Assembly: GCA_030045175.1 (NCBI GenBank)
Contig: JASIBM010000059.1
Location: forward strand, 1-27,187
Source of the DNA: Streptosporangiaceae bacterium
Lineage (GTDB): Bacteria > Actinomycetota > Actinomycetes > Streptosporangiales > Streptosporangiaceae
Reading direction: 5' to 3'
Length of the DNA: 27,187 nucleotides
Positions 7,455-16,021 of the stretch are shown here, piece by piece. A program made the translations under genes and the position numbers. The notes under the pieces were generated by a model, which saw nothing but the letters and a program-made list of their open reading frames with translations, ran no database searches and was not told the DNA's origin. Position 1 is the stretch's first letter. The number at the start of each line of letters is the position of its first letter.

Positions 7455-10400
7455 ATGCGCTCACGCTTTCGCCTGCCTGCGCTTATCGCCGCAGCCGGGC
7501 TCATCCCCCTAGGCCTGAGCGGCACAGCAGTGGCCGCTCGCTCGCCTGTCCATGTGGCCAAGGCAAAACTGCCGGCCCTGACGGTGGCGCAGGTGCGCAA
7601 GCTCGCTGCGCACGCGACCGACCGCTCGATCATCATCTTCAAGAACCAGCTGACCAACCTGCCGGCGCGGGGCGCCACCGAGGCGCTCCGGGTCGACGCG
7701 GCGGCCGCCGCGCAGGCGCCGGTGCTTGCCGAACTGCACAGGTTGCACGCGAAGCACGTGATCGGCTTCCACATCATCAACGCGATCGCGGCGACGATCT
7801 CGCCTGCCGAGGCACAGCGGCTGCGGGCGAACCCGGCGATCCGCGCGGTGGTGCCTGACGCGCCCGTGCGCCTGACGCCGATAACCACGACCAGCCTGCG
7901 CACGGGCCCGATCGCCCCCGCCAGGGTCCTGCGCGGTCACGGCGCGCACGCCTCGGGCGATGATCCGGCGCAGCCGATCTGCCCGAGCAACCCGAGCCAG
8001 CCGCTGATCGAGCCGCAGGCGCTCGGCATGATAAACGCGCCCGCCGCCGACCAGATCGTGAACGGCGCCGGCATCAAGGTCGGGGTCATCGCCGATGGCA
8101 TCGACCCGAACAACCCTGACCTCATTCGCCCGGACGGCCAGCACGTCGTCTTCGACTACCAGGACTTCAGCGGGCAAGCCCCCAACGGGCCCACGGGAGG
8201 CCAGGCCGGCATGATCGGCGTGGGCATCATCGCCTCGCAGGGCAACCAGACCTACGACCTGTCGCAGTACGTCAACCCGGCGCACCCGCTGCCGACCGGC
8301 TGCGACATCAAGGTCGAGGGCGTCGCCCCTGGCGTGAGCGTGGCCGAGGCGAACGCCTTCGGCAACGACCAGACGGGCTACAACTCAGAGGTCATCCAGG
8401 CGCTGCAGTACGAGGCCACGGTGGACCACGTCAGCGTGATCGACATGCCCTTCGGCGGGACCGGGGTACCGAACTTCTACAACGACCCGCCTGCGCTGCT
8501 CGCCCAGGCACTGGTGGCAGCGGGCATCGTGGTGGTCGCGCCTGTCGGCGACACCGGCACCACCACCGACGGCAACCCCTACTCACCCGGCGGCGTTCCT
8601 GGCGTGATCGGCGTCGGCGCGACCACCGCCTTCCAGTCCTATGCCCAGACCGACCAGAACGGCCCGGAGCTGGGTTCAGGCGGCTGGGAGGACAACAACA
8701 TCAGCTCGCTAAGCGCGAGCGGCATCAACGAGTTCGATCCGCGTACCTTCGACCTGGTCGCGCCCGGCGACAGCCTCTTCACGCTGTGCGCCACCAACAC
8801 GGCAGAGTACTTCGGCTGCGTCGATCCCTTCAACGGATCCTCCCCAGGCATCGAGGACGTGGCCTCCACGGACGACTCGGCGAGCCTGGTCGCGGGCGTT
8901 GCCGCGCTGGTCCAGGAGGCGTACGCCAAGACGCACGGCGGCGTCCTGCCGCCGGCTCCGCTGGTCGAGCAGATCATCGACAGCACGGCCACCGACCTCG
9001 GCGCGCCGGCCGACCACCAGGGCGCCGGGATGCTCAACGCGCTCAAGGCCGTGCAGCTCGCCGAGTCCATCAACACCACCAGCCCGGTGGGCAACACGCT
9101 GCTCCTGAACCAGACGCAGCTGGACGCGACCGTGAACGCGGGCCAGAGCCACACGTTCAGCATCGGGGTCACCAATGAGGGCACCGCGTCCCAGACCGTC
9201 ACCCCGACGGTGTCAGGCAACCCGACCGTGGCGTCCAGCGACACAGGGACCGTCACCCTCAGCTCGTCGAGCCCGACGTACGTCGACGGCTTCGGCGGCA
9301 CCGACTCCTACGCCACCCACACGTTCACCGTGCCGTCCGGGGCCGGCTACCTGAACAGCGACATCTCCTGGGATGCCCAGGCCGGCGGTGCGGCGTTCGA
9401 GGAGTTGTTCGATCCCCAGGGCAACCTCGCCGGGTACTCGTCGGACGACGCGAACCAGAGCGGGTTCAGCCAAGTCGAAGTGACCGATCCCATGGCGGGC
9501 ACGTGGACCGAGGTGATCTACACGATCAACTTCTTCCAGTACTTCGGCACGGTCAACTACGGCAACACCACCGAGGACTTCCACACGGCCGGGTCGGTCT
9601 CGCCGGCGTCGCAGACGCTCGCGCCAGGGCAGTCGGGCACCTTCCAGGTGACTGTCACCGCTGGCCAGCCGGGCGATGAGGCGTTCAGCATGCACATGGG
9701 AACCGGCAGCAGCACCGACGGTGCCGTCCCGATCGTGCTGCGGGCGCTCGTCCCTGTCACCAGCAGCGGTGGCTCGTTCTCCGGCACCCTGACCGGTGAC
9801 GGCACCCCCGCGTTCAGCACCGCGGGCAGCGGCCAGGAGTTCACTTACCAGTTCAACGTGCCGGCCGGCGAGCCATCGCTGAGCGTTGGCATCAAGCTGG
9901 CCGACCCAGGCTACATAATCGAGGGAACCCTCGTTCCTCCCTTCGACCAGGGGATTGACCTGCAGTCGGGCGTCAACGACGGGGTCGGCCCCGGCGGGGA
10001 CCTGCAGTTCTTCCACTACGCGCCAGTGGCCGGCCTGTGGACCGTGTCGCTGGTGACCGTCGGCCCGAACGACGGCTCGGCCCTGAGCACGCCGTTCAAC
10101 GGGACGATCTCGTTCGCTCCGGCCGCGGTGACAAGCAGCGGGATACCTGACTCGGCGACCACGGTGCTGCAGCCGGGGCAGCCGGTCACCGCGACCGTCA
10201 CCGTCACCAACACAGGCAACATCGCCAAGGACTACTTCGCCGACCCGCGCCTGAACAGCACGGAGGCGGTGGAGTTGCTTGGCACGCCACTGCCTGACGG
10301 GGTGCCGGACGCCACGACGTTCACCGTGCAGGAGCCACTGACGCCCGCGACGTTCTCGCCGCACTGGATGGTCCCGACCGACACCACCGGGCTGATCGCG

Positions 10401-10859
10401 GTCGAGCAGTCCACGTTGCCGATCACCTCCGACATGAACTCCGACAACAACGACCCAGAGGAGCTCGGCATCCCTATCGGCGACGACTCGGTCCTCACGG
10501 CCACGTCACCCGAGCTCGCCCCGGGCCAGGAGTGGACCGCTCCCGAGCCCACCTGCCCGTGCTCCGCCGCGCAATCAGGCACGACGAGCCTGACCGCGGT
10601 CGCCGTCACCAACGCGTTCGACACCTCCATCACCTCGAGCACCGGCGACGCCTGGCTGCAGCAGTCGATCAACCCCAATGCCCCGTACACGCCGCTGACC
10701 CTGGCGCCCGGCCAGACCGGGACCATCACGCTCACCATCACCCCGAACGCGCCCGCGGGGACGGTCGTCTCCGGCTTCATCGCCGTGGACACCTTCAACC
10801 AGGGCACGGACAGTGGTGACGAGCTGATCCATATCCCCTACACCTACACGGTCGGCTAA
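7455..10859 (+). CDS. Secreted subtilase-like (S8/S53-type fold) protein, probably catalytically inactive
   Basis: A 1134-residue exported protein. It has a signal peptide (MRSRFRLPALIAAAGLIPLG..., cleavage near AVAA at 25-28), an I9-like propeptide around 55-135 (SIIIFKNQL ... IRAVVPD), a subtilase-fold domain about 185-540, then several beta-rich repeats with 'LAPGQSGTFQVTVT'-like strands to the C-terminus. Fold landmarks are clear: VGVIADGIDPNNPDL (209-223), GVAPGVSV (289-296), VVVAPVGDTGTT (359-370) and LVAGVAALVQ (478-487). The catalytic residues are not: where S8 enzymes have DTG the sequence reads A213-D214-G, the HGTH region reads GQAGMIGVG with no His, and the GTS nucleophile site reads S471-T472-D473. 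The frame is intact and terminators follow, so it is not an obvious pseudogene. An inactive binding or structural protein is likely, although a shifted active site (S475 or S477) is not excluded. Confidence 0.85.
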   Translation: MRSRFRLPALIAAAGLIPLGLSGTAVAARSPVHVAKAKLPALTVAQVRKLAAHATDRSIIIFKNQLTNLPARGATEALRVDAAAAAQAPVLAELHRLHAKHVIGFHIINAIAATISPAEAQRLRANPAIRAVVPDAPVRLTPITTTSLRTGPIAPARVLRGHGAHASGDDPAQPICPSNPSQPLIEPQALGMINAPAADQIVNGAGIKVGVIADGIDPNNPDLIRPDGQHVVFDYQDFSGQAPNGPTGGQAGMIGVGIIASQGNQTYDLSQYVNPAHPLPTGCDIKVEGVAPGVSVAEANAFGNDQTGYNSEVIQALQYEATVDHVSVIDMPFGGTGVPNFYNDPPALLAQALVAAGIVVVAPVGDTGTTTDGNPYSPGGVPGVIGVGATTAFQSYAQTDQNGPELGSGGWEDNNISSLSASGINEFDPRTFDLVAPGDSLFTLCATNTAEYFGCVDPFNGSSPGIEDVASTDDSASLVAGVAALVQEAYAKTHGGVLPPAPLVEQIIDSTATDLGAPADHQGAGMLNALKAVQLAESINTTSPVGNTLLLNQTQLDATVNAGQSHTFSIGVTNEGTASQTVTPTVSGNPTVASSDTGTVTLSSSSPTYVDGFGGTDSYATHTFTVPSGAGYLNSDISWDAQAGGAAFEELFDPQGNLAGYSSDDANQSGFSQVEVTDPMAGTWTEVIYTINFFQYFGTVNYGNTTEDFHTAGSVSPASQTLAPGQSGTFQVTVTAGQPGDEAFSMHMGTGSSTDGAVPIVLRALVPVTSSGGSFSGTLTGDGTPAFSTAGSGQEFTYQFNVPAGEPSLSVGIKLADPGYIIEGTLVPPFDQGIDLQSGVNDGVGPGGDLQFFHYAPVAGLWTVSLVTVGPNDGSALSTPFNGTISFAPAAVTSSGIPDSATTVLQPGQPVTATVTVTNTGNIAKDYFADPRLNSTEAVELLGTPLPDGVPDATTFTVQEPLTPATFSPHWMVPTDTTGLIAVEQSTLPITSDMNSDNNDPEELGIPIGDDSVLTATSPELAPGQEWTAPEPTCPCSAAQSGTTSLTAVAVTNAFDTSITSSTGDAWLQQSINPNAPYTPLTLAPGQTGTITLTITPNAPAGTVVSGFIAVDTFNQGTDSGDELIHIPYTYTVG

Positions 10860-10879
10860 CGCCGGCGTGTCGTTATTGA

Positions 10880-10932
10880 TCATGAGGTCGCCCCTGCGGC
10901 AAGAACGCAGCCCGCAGGGGCGACTCTCATGA
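10880..10932 (+). terminator. Long hairpin after the subtilase-like gene
   Basis: A 13-bp perfect stem (10887-10899 with 10912-10924) is extended by TCATGAG/CTCATGA (10880-10886 with 10926-10932), with a single bulged T at 10925. It begins 21 bases after the stop codon. It is the first of two consecutive hairpins. Confidence 0.75.
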
Positions 10933-10950
10933 ATCACTCGTGATCATTTT

Positions 10951-10990
10951 AGGCCCAGGCAGCCGAATGCGCGCTGGGCCTTATTTCTTT
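10951..10990 (+). terminator. Rho-independent terminator with T-rich tail
   Basis: AGGCCCAG (10951-10958) pairs with CTGGGCCT (10974-10981) and is followed by TTATTTCTTT. This is a classical intrinsic terminator, less common in high-GC genomes, backing up the hairpin just upstream. Confidence 0.8.
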
Positions 10991-11246
10991 AATGGTCGTA
11001 AATTAACTTGATCAATGGCAGCCGCAGGCGCAGGGCAATCTCGAAGATGTGGCGCCAGCCGGCCCAGGTGCACAGTGAGTGAGGGTACCACCGTGCCCCG
11101 CGCCACCAGCGACCATTGATGCCACTCAGTGCTTTCGGGAGCGCGCGCGTCGGGTAAGCCGCCGCGTGGCCGCTCACGGGGCAGTCATGACCGTGACGTG
11201 GACGGGTGCCAGTAAATATCCGAGGACTTTCGGCAAGGAGAATGCC
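10991..11246. other. Intergenic region upstream of the redox operon
   Basis: Together with the two hairpins this makes a 387-bp gap without a gene. The left part (10991-11015) is AT-rich and contains the perfect palindrome TTGATCAA (11008-11015), a plausible promoter or operator area. The rest is ordinary GC-rich sequence. An open frame runs through 11079-11246 into the next gene, but the better start is 11247. Confidence 0.4.
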
Positions 11247-12428
11247 ATGACCGTCACCCAAGCGCCACCGAGGGATGAACTACTGCGTCGCGCCTCGGAG
11301 ATTGTCCCGCTGCTTCGTGAGAAGGCAATGTGGATGGACGAGAACCGTCGCATGCACGACGATGCCATCAAGGCCCTCACCGAGGCCGGAATCTTTAAGA
11401 TGCGGGTTCCCGTCAGGTACGGCGGGTTCGAGTCGGACATGAGCACGGTAGTCGATGTCATTTCCGAGCTCGGCCGGGGAGACGGCTCGGTGTCCTGGAC
11501 GGTCGCGGTGTGGCTGATCAGCACCTGGATGACCGGGCTATTTCCTGACGAGGTGCAGGACGAGATATTCTCAACGCCCGACGTCCGCATTTGCGGCATC
11601 CTTTCCCCCGGCGCGCTCGTGGTGCCTTCCGACGGCGGCTACATCGTCAACGGCAAGTGGTCGTTCAACACCGGCGCGCAGCAGAGCAAGTGGAACACCA
11701 ACGCCGCGGTGCGACCCACCCCCGACGGCGGGCACGAGCCCGTCATGATCATGGTACCGATCAGCGACCTGAAGATCGTCGACGACTGGCACACCTCGGG
11801 CCTGCGCGGGTCGGGCAGCGTGACCACGCTCGCGAAGGACGTCTTCGTTCCCGAAGAGCGCGTGCTGCCGATGGGCCCGGTGCTCGCGGGCATCCACCGC
11901 TCCAAGCTGAACGCGGACGCCACGATCTTCAAGGCCCCGTTCATGCCGACCGCGTGCTCCACCGTCGGCGCGGTGGCCCTGGGCCTGGCCAAGGCGGCAA
12001 AGGACGCCTTCTTCGAGCGGCTGCCCGGCAGGCGGATCACCTACACGAGTTACGAGAGCCAGAGCGAGGCTCCGGTCACCCACATCGAGGTCGCCGACGC
12101 GACCACCAGGGTCGACGAGGCCGCCTTCCACGCCTTCCGTGCGGCGAGGATGATCGACGACAAGGGCGCGGCTGGCGAGCCGTGGACGCTCGAGGAGCGC
12201 GCTCGCGCCCGGCTGGACCTGGGGGCCGCCTGCCAGCGCGCCAAGGAGGCCGTGGAGATACTCGACTCGGCCAGCGGCGGGTCGTCGATCTATCGCGACG
12301 TGCCGATCCAGCGCATCGAGCGCGACGTGACGACGCTGAACCTGCACGCGATCTTGCACCCGACCACGAACCTCGAGCTGTATGGCCGCATCCTCTGCGG
12401 GCTGGACTCGAACACGCCGTACATCTAG
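11247..12428 (+). CDS. Acyl-CoA-dehydrogenase-fold flavin monooxygenase (copy A)
   Basis: A 393-residue protein with ACAD fold and a C-terminal Acyl-CoA_dh_2-type region, as in group D flavin monooxygenases such as HsaA and ActVA-ORF5-like enzymes. Visible landmarks: LTEAGIFKMRVPVRYGG (near 44-60), ELGRGDGSVSW, DVRICGILSPG, NGKWSFNTG, and DDWHTSGLRGSGS typical of the FMN/substrate region. These enzymes normally use reduced flavin and O2 to hydroxylate or N-oxidise aromatic or amine substrates rather than dehydrogenate acyl-CoA. Start ATG 11247 has AAGGAG at 11235-11240; upstream codons in the same frame lack a ribosome site. The next gene is a paralogue of identical length. It heads a five-gene operon; the flavin reductase partner is not visible. 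Confidence 0.82.
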   Translation: MTVTQAPPRDELLRRASEIVPLLREKAMWMDENRRMHDDAIKALTEAGIFKMRVPVRYGGFESDMSTVVDVISELGRGDGSVSWTVAVWLISTWMTGLFPDEVQDEIFSTPDVRICGILSPGALVVPSDGGYIVNGKWSFNTGAQQSKWNTNAAVRPTPDGGHEPVMIMVPISDLKIVDDWHTSGLRGSGSVTTLAKDVFVPEERVLPMGPVLAGIHRSKLNADATIFKAPFMPTACSTVGAVALGLAKAAKDAFFERLPGRRITYTSYESQSEAPVTHIEVADATTRVDEAAFHAFRAARMIDDKGAAGEPWTLEERARARLDLGAACQRAKEAVEILDSASGGSSIYRDVPIQRIERDVTTLNLHAILHPTTNLELYGRILCGLDSNTPYI

Positions 12429-12447
12429 CCAGGAGCCTGTGCGCACG

Positions 12448-12480
12448 GGCGGCACCGGCCGGCCCAGCCGCGGTGCCGTC
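12448..12480 (+). other. Intercistronic hairpin between the two flavin monooxygenase genes
   Basis: CGGCACCG (12450-12457) pairs with CGGTGCCG (12471-12478), extended by one G-U and one G-C pair. It lies 20 bases after the first stop and 54 bases before the next start. It could partially terminate, process or stabilise the mRNA and so set the ratio of the two enzymes. Confidence 0.5.
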
Positions 12481-12534
12481 CGATCGCAGATTCGCGTGAT
12501 TACACCGGTGACCGGTTTACCCAGGGAGAATTTT

Positions 12535-13716
12535 GTGGAAGCCGTTAAGGTCCCGTCGCGGGCCGAGATTGTTCAGCACATGGCAGACATAGTGCCCGTG
12601 CTGCGGGCGAATGCCCAATGGGCAGATCACCACCGGCGCCTGGCCGACGAGGCGGTCAACGCGATGATCGCCGCTGGTGTCTTTCGCATGCTGGTTCCCG
12701 CATACTACGGCGGCTACGAAAGTGACATGCAGACCCTGCTCGACGTGGCCATCCAGCTCGGCAGGGGCGACGGGTCGCCTGCCTTCTGCGCGACCGCCAT
12801 GTGGGCCCAGACCTGGGCGGTCGCGCACTTCCCCGACTCGGTCCAAGACGAGATCTTCGCCGACCCTGACGTGCGGATCTGCGGGACCTTGGTGCCGAAC
12901 GGCATGGGTAAGATCACCAAGGACGGCGTCGTGGTGTCCGGCGAGTGGGGGTTCAACAGCGGCGCCTGGCACAGCCAGTGGAAGTTCCTCTCGACGCTGG
13001 CGGCCAACCCGGCCGGCGAGATCGAGCCCATCGCGGCGGTCGTGCCGATGAGCGAGCTTGAGATCATCGACGACTGGGACGTCGCCGGGCTGCGCGGCAC
13101 CGGCAGCGTCACCACGGTCGCCAGGGACCTGTTCATCCCGCGGGAGCGCTACCAGTGGCTCAGCGCGGTCGCCCGCCAGGAATACGACTCCAAGCGGAAC
13201 GCGGACCTGCCCTGCTATCGCGGCCCGATCATCGGGGTGCTTTCCGCGCTCAACACCGGCAAGCAGATCGGGATGGCGCAGTCCGCCAGGGAGGCGTTCC
13301 TCGAGCGCATTCCCCTCCGCCCGGTCCACCACACCTTCTACCAGACGCAAGCCGAGTGGCCGGTCACCCACCTTCAGGTGGCCGAGGCCGACCTCAAGAT
13401 CGACGAGGCTGAGTACCACGCCCGCAGGCTCGCGGACCTGGTGGACCACAAGAACTTCAGCAACGAGCCGTACACGATGCGCGAGCGCGCGTACTGCCGG
13501 GTCGCTGTTGGCCGGACGACGCAGCTCTGCTACGACGCCATCAACATCTACCAGCTGGCCAGCGGCGCGGGCGGCATATACAGCTCGATGCCCATACAGC
13601 GCAGTCAACGCGACATTCAGGTCATTAACACGCACGCCCTGGACATGCCAATCAAGAACATGGAGCTGTACGGCCGGGTCTTGTGCGGCCTGGAGCCGAA
13701 CACGTTCTTCATCTAG
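12535..13716 (+). CDS. Acyl-CoA-dehydrogenase-fold flavin monooxygenase (copy B)
   Basis: A 393-residue paralogue of the preceding gene; alignment by eye gives roughly half the residues identical. Shared blocks include PxYYGGYESDM, QLGRGDGS, DSVQDEIFADPDVRICGTL, DDWDVAGLRGTGSVTT, and the C-terminal ELYGRVLCGLEPNTFFI against ELYGRILCGLDSNTPYI. The GTG at 12535 is selected because CAGGGAGAA (12522-12530) precedes it and the protein then aligns end to end with copy A. Substrate-side segments differ (AMWAQTWAVAHF against AVWLISTWMTGLF), so the copies probably act on different intermediates or form a hetero-oligomer. Function as a reduced-flavin monooxygenase is inferred from family resemblance. 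Confidence 0.82.
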   Translation: MEAVKVPSRAEIVQHMADIVPVLRANAQWADHHRRLADEAVNAMIAAGVFRMLVPAYYGGYESDMQTLLDVAIQLGRGDGSPAFCATAMWAQTWAVAHFPDSVQDEIFADPDVRICGTLVPNGMGKITKDGVVVSGEWGFNSGAWHSQWKFLSTLAANPAGEIEPIAAVVPMSELEIIDDWDVAGLRGTGSVTTVARDLFIPRERYQWLSAVARQEYDSKRNADLPCYRGPIIGVLSALNTGKQIGMAQSAREAFLERIPLRPVHHTFYQTQAEWPVTHLQVAEADLKIDEAEYHARRLADLVDHKNFSNEPYTMRERAYCRVAVGRTTQLCYDAINIYQLASGAGGIYSSMPIQRSQRDIQVINTHALDMPIKNMELYGRVLCGLEPNTFFI

Positions 13717-13735
13717 CCAAACCGGTGGCCGGCCG

Positions 13736-13782
13736 GCAGCAATAGGCAAACAATCGATTGCTACCGGCACTCGCAGCAATAG
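13736..13782. repeat. Palindrome between two direct repeats ahead of the small oxidoreductase subunit
   Basis: GCAGCAATAG occurs at 13736-13745 and 13773-13782, 37 bp apart, flanking the perfect 10-bp palindrome CAATCGATTG (13751-13760). The AGCAAT of the first repeat is also complementary to ATTGCT at 13757-13762. It may be an operator or an mRNA structure inside the operon. Confidence 0.45.
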
Positions 13783-13805
13783 CCGATCAACAGTAGGGAG
13801 CTTCA

Positions 13806-14372
13806 GTGGAATCGGATACCTCAGGTAGCGACTACCGCACGCTGACGCTCGAGGCGTTCGCCGACACGTTCGTTCCCGGCGAGAAGCGCTCGCCCGGTGA
13901 CCGGGCGATAGCTGGCGCGGCGGCAGGCCCTGGTGCGGTCGCCGCGGGCGCGCTCGAGTTGCTCTCCACGCCCGCCACGGGCGTGTCGTACGGCCTGGAC
14001 GACCTGGTCAAGTCGCTGAACGGGCACGCGCAGGAATACGCGGCCAGCCACGGCCTGACCTTGGACGATTCGGTCCCGACGTTCGTCGCGATGTCGTACG
14101 CCGACCGCACCGGCCTGATCCGGACGCTGACCGCGCCCGATCACCCGGAGAAGGACATCTGGATCCTGGTCGCGCTGTTCTGCTTCATGGCATTCGACAC
14201 GGCGGCGCACCTGCACACCACCGACGCCATCGCGGCCGGCCACCCCGGCCTCACCATGATGGGCTTCGCCAAGCCTGACGCTGACGGCCTGTGGCGGTTC
14301 CCTGACTATTCCTACGGCAGGCCGCTCGCCAGCCTGCACCCAGGCACGACCGAGGCAGGAGATCCGGCATGA
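13806..14372 (+). CDS. Small subunit/partner of GMC oxidoreductase (gluconate 2-dehydrogenase subunit 3-like, DUF5987-type)
   Basis: A 188-residue protein directly upstream of, and overlapping (ATGA), a GMC oxidoreductase gene. It starts with LTLEAFADTFVPGE followed by helical segments, the arrangement seen in the small partner subunits of periplasmic gluconate/sorbitol-type dehydrogenases; I recall such proteins in actinomycetes as DUF5987 neighbours of GMC enzymes. No twin-arginine signal is seen, unlike many subunit-3 proteins, so it may stay in the cytoplasm with the GMC enzyme. A hydrophobic helix WILVALFCFMAFDTAAHL lies around 118-135. The GTG start has TAGGGAG five bases upstream. A chaperone or stability role for the flavoprotein is inferred. 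Confidence 0.6.
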   Translation: MESDTSGSDYRTLTLEAFADTFVPGEKRSPGDRAIAGAAAGPGAVAAGALELLSTPATGVSYGLDDLVKSLNGHAQEYAASHGLTLDDSVPTFVAMSYADRTGLIRTLTAPDHPEKDIWILVALFCFMAFDTAAHLHTTDAIAAGHPGLTMMGFAKPDADGLWRFPDYSYGRPLASLHPGTTEAGDPA

Positions 14373-16009
14373 CGAGTACTGAGCGTACCGACATCGTGGT
14401 GATCGGCAGCGGCTTCGGCGGCGCGATCGCCGCCTACCACCTCGCGGCCGGCGGCGCCAAGGTCGTGGTGCTCGAGCGCGGGCCATGGCTGGACACCGAG
14501 GAGTTCGAGCACGACTTCCTGCTCGGCACCTCATCCACCCGCGTATTCGATTTCGTCGCAGGCCGTGGCATGAGCGTGCTCGGCGGCAACTGCGTCGGCG
14601 GCGGCAGCGTGGTGTTCTTCGCCACGATGCCCCGCGCGCCGTCCTTCATCTTCGAGCGCCAGGGCAGCATCGGCAGGCGGATGTGGCCGGCCTCGATCAG
14701 CCGCGAGACGCTGAACCCGTGGTACGACCGGGTCGTCGAGGCGCTGCCGGTGCACAGGCAGGAGTGGCGCGAGGTCACCTACCCCGGCGGCCTGTGGGCC
14801 GCGGCCTGCAAGCACGCCGGGCACACAGCGAACCCGGCGCCGGTCGCGATCGACACCAACCTGTGCACCAACTGCAACTGGATGATGGCCGGGTGCCGGT
14901 TCGACGCCAAGCGGTCGCTGCTGACGAACTACCTGCCGGCCGCGCTCTCGCACGGCGCTGTGATCAGGCCGCTGCACGAGGTGCAGAAGCTGACGCGGAC
15001 CGACGACGGTTATTACCGGGTGCACTACAACGTCATCGACGACGAGGACTACCGGGTCTCGACCGGCAGCGGGGAGATCGACGGGAAGATCGTCATCGTC
15101 GCGGCCGGCGCCGGCGCCACGCCGGTGATCTTGCAGCGATCGGAGCCTGAGCTCGGCAAGATGCCGCACGGCGTCGGGCGTTATTTCTCCGGCAACGGCG
15201 AGCGGCTCAACACCGCGGTGCTCAACGAGGACAAGGTGCGCGACGTGCTCGGCCTGTCCAGGCCAGGCGGGAAGGCATACGCGGCGAATCAGATCGGCCG
15301 TGGCCCGAGCGTGGCGAGCTGGGATTACCTCGACCCCTCGCTGCCCGAGTACTCGCGGTTCTCGCTCGAGCAGCTGTACTTCCCGCCCGGGCTCGGGACG
15401 ATCCTGGCCCAGGCGCAGACCCCGGACGGGCCGAGTTGGTTCGGCCCGGAGAAGAAGGAGATGCTCAAGCACTGGAGCTCGTGGCTGACCATCTTCACCA
15501 TGTCAGAGGACGACAACGAGGGCGTCTTCGGGCCGCCGCCGCCAACAGGCAACTCGATGCGCATCTCGCAGCAGATGCTCGGCCAGGGCGAGCTTGCCTA
15601 CACGCCGACCAAGAACACGCTGCGCGGGTGGGCTGAGTCCGACGCAGCGGTCAAGGACATACTCGAGCGCGACGGGCTGGCGACGGTCATGCCGTGGACG
15701 CGCGAGGTCGTCGGCGCCTACACCGTGCACCCGCTGGCCTCGTGCCGGATCGGCGACGACCCGGCCACCTCGGCCCTTGACGAGCGGCACGAGCTGCGCG
15801 GCCACCCTGGCATCTTCGTCACCGACGCCTCGGCCGTGCCGTGCGGGCTCACAGTCAACCCGGCGCTGACGGTCTCCGCGCTGGCCGAGCGCGCGATGCC
15901 AGGCATCGTCGCGGCCGCGAACGAGCGGGGCATCCGGGTCAAGTACGGCGCGCCAGCGCCCGGCGGCTCCACCACCGCCAGGCGCGGCGTCACGAAGACG
16001 GCCGCATGA
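14369..16009 (+). CDS. GMC-family FAD-dependent oxidoreductase
   Basis: A 546-residue flavoprotein. The FAD-binding Rossmann motif DIVVIGSGFGG (8-18) is followed by VVVLERG with E36 at the end of strand 2. The GGNCVGGGS stretch near 72-80 matches the GMC signature area, and the C-terminal region has H454 (TVHPLASCR) and N497 (LTVNPAL), a plausible GMC His/Asn pair. TDASAVPCGLTVNPALTVSALAERAM is close to the cholesterol-oxidase-like branch. A CTNCNWMMAGCRFDAK segment (about 168-183) has three cysteines, as in other members of this branch. It oxidises an alcohol (or reduces a carbonyl); the substrate is unknown. Stop-start overlap with the upstream small subunit implies co-translation and complex formation. 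Confidence 0.85.
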   Translation: MTSTERTDIVVIGSGFGGAIAAYHLAAGGAKVVVLERGPWLDTEEFEHDFLLGTSSTRVFDFVAGRGMSVLGGNCVGGGSVVFFATMPRAPSFIFERQGSIGRRMWPASISRETLNPWYDRVVEALPVHRQEWREVTYPGGLWAAACKHAGHTANPAPVAIDTNLCTNCNWMMAGCRFDAKRSLLTNYLPAALSHGAVIRPLHEVQKLTRTDDGYYRVHYNVIDDEDYRVSTGSGEIDGKIVIVAAGAGATPVILQRSEPELGKMPHGVGRYFSGNGERLNTAVLNEDKVRDVLGLSRPGGKAYAANQIGRGPSVASWDYLDPSLPEYSRFSLEQLYFPPGLGTILAQAQTPDGPSWFGPEKKEMLKHWSSWLTIFTMSEDDNEGVFGPPPPTGNSMRISQQMLGQGELAYTPTKNTLRGWAESDAAVKDILERDGLATVMPWTREVVGAYTVHPLASCRIGDDPATSALDERHELRGHPGIFVTDASAVPCGLTVNPALTVSALAERAMPGIVAAANERGIRVKYGAPAPGGSTTARRGVTKTAA

Positions 16010-16021
16010 TGGGCGGCCATT

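Noticed and set aside
9213..10364. 383-codon - strand open frame inside the subtilase-like gene
   Set aside because: Arg-rich shadow with no recognisable domain; the + strand frame continues through as beta-rich repeats.
7455..10859. Calling the subtilase-like gene a pseudogene
   Set aside because: No stop or frameshift over 1134 codons, intact signal peptide and terminators; loss of catalytic residues alone does not make it a broken gene.
13806..16009. Reading the small subunit and GMC gene as one frameshifted gene
   Set aside because: The ATGA overlap and separate ribosome site are a normal two-gene arrangement, as for other GMC enzymes with small partners.
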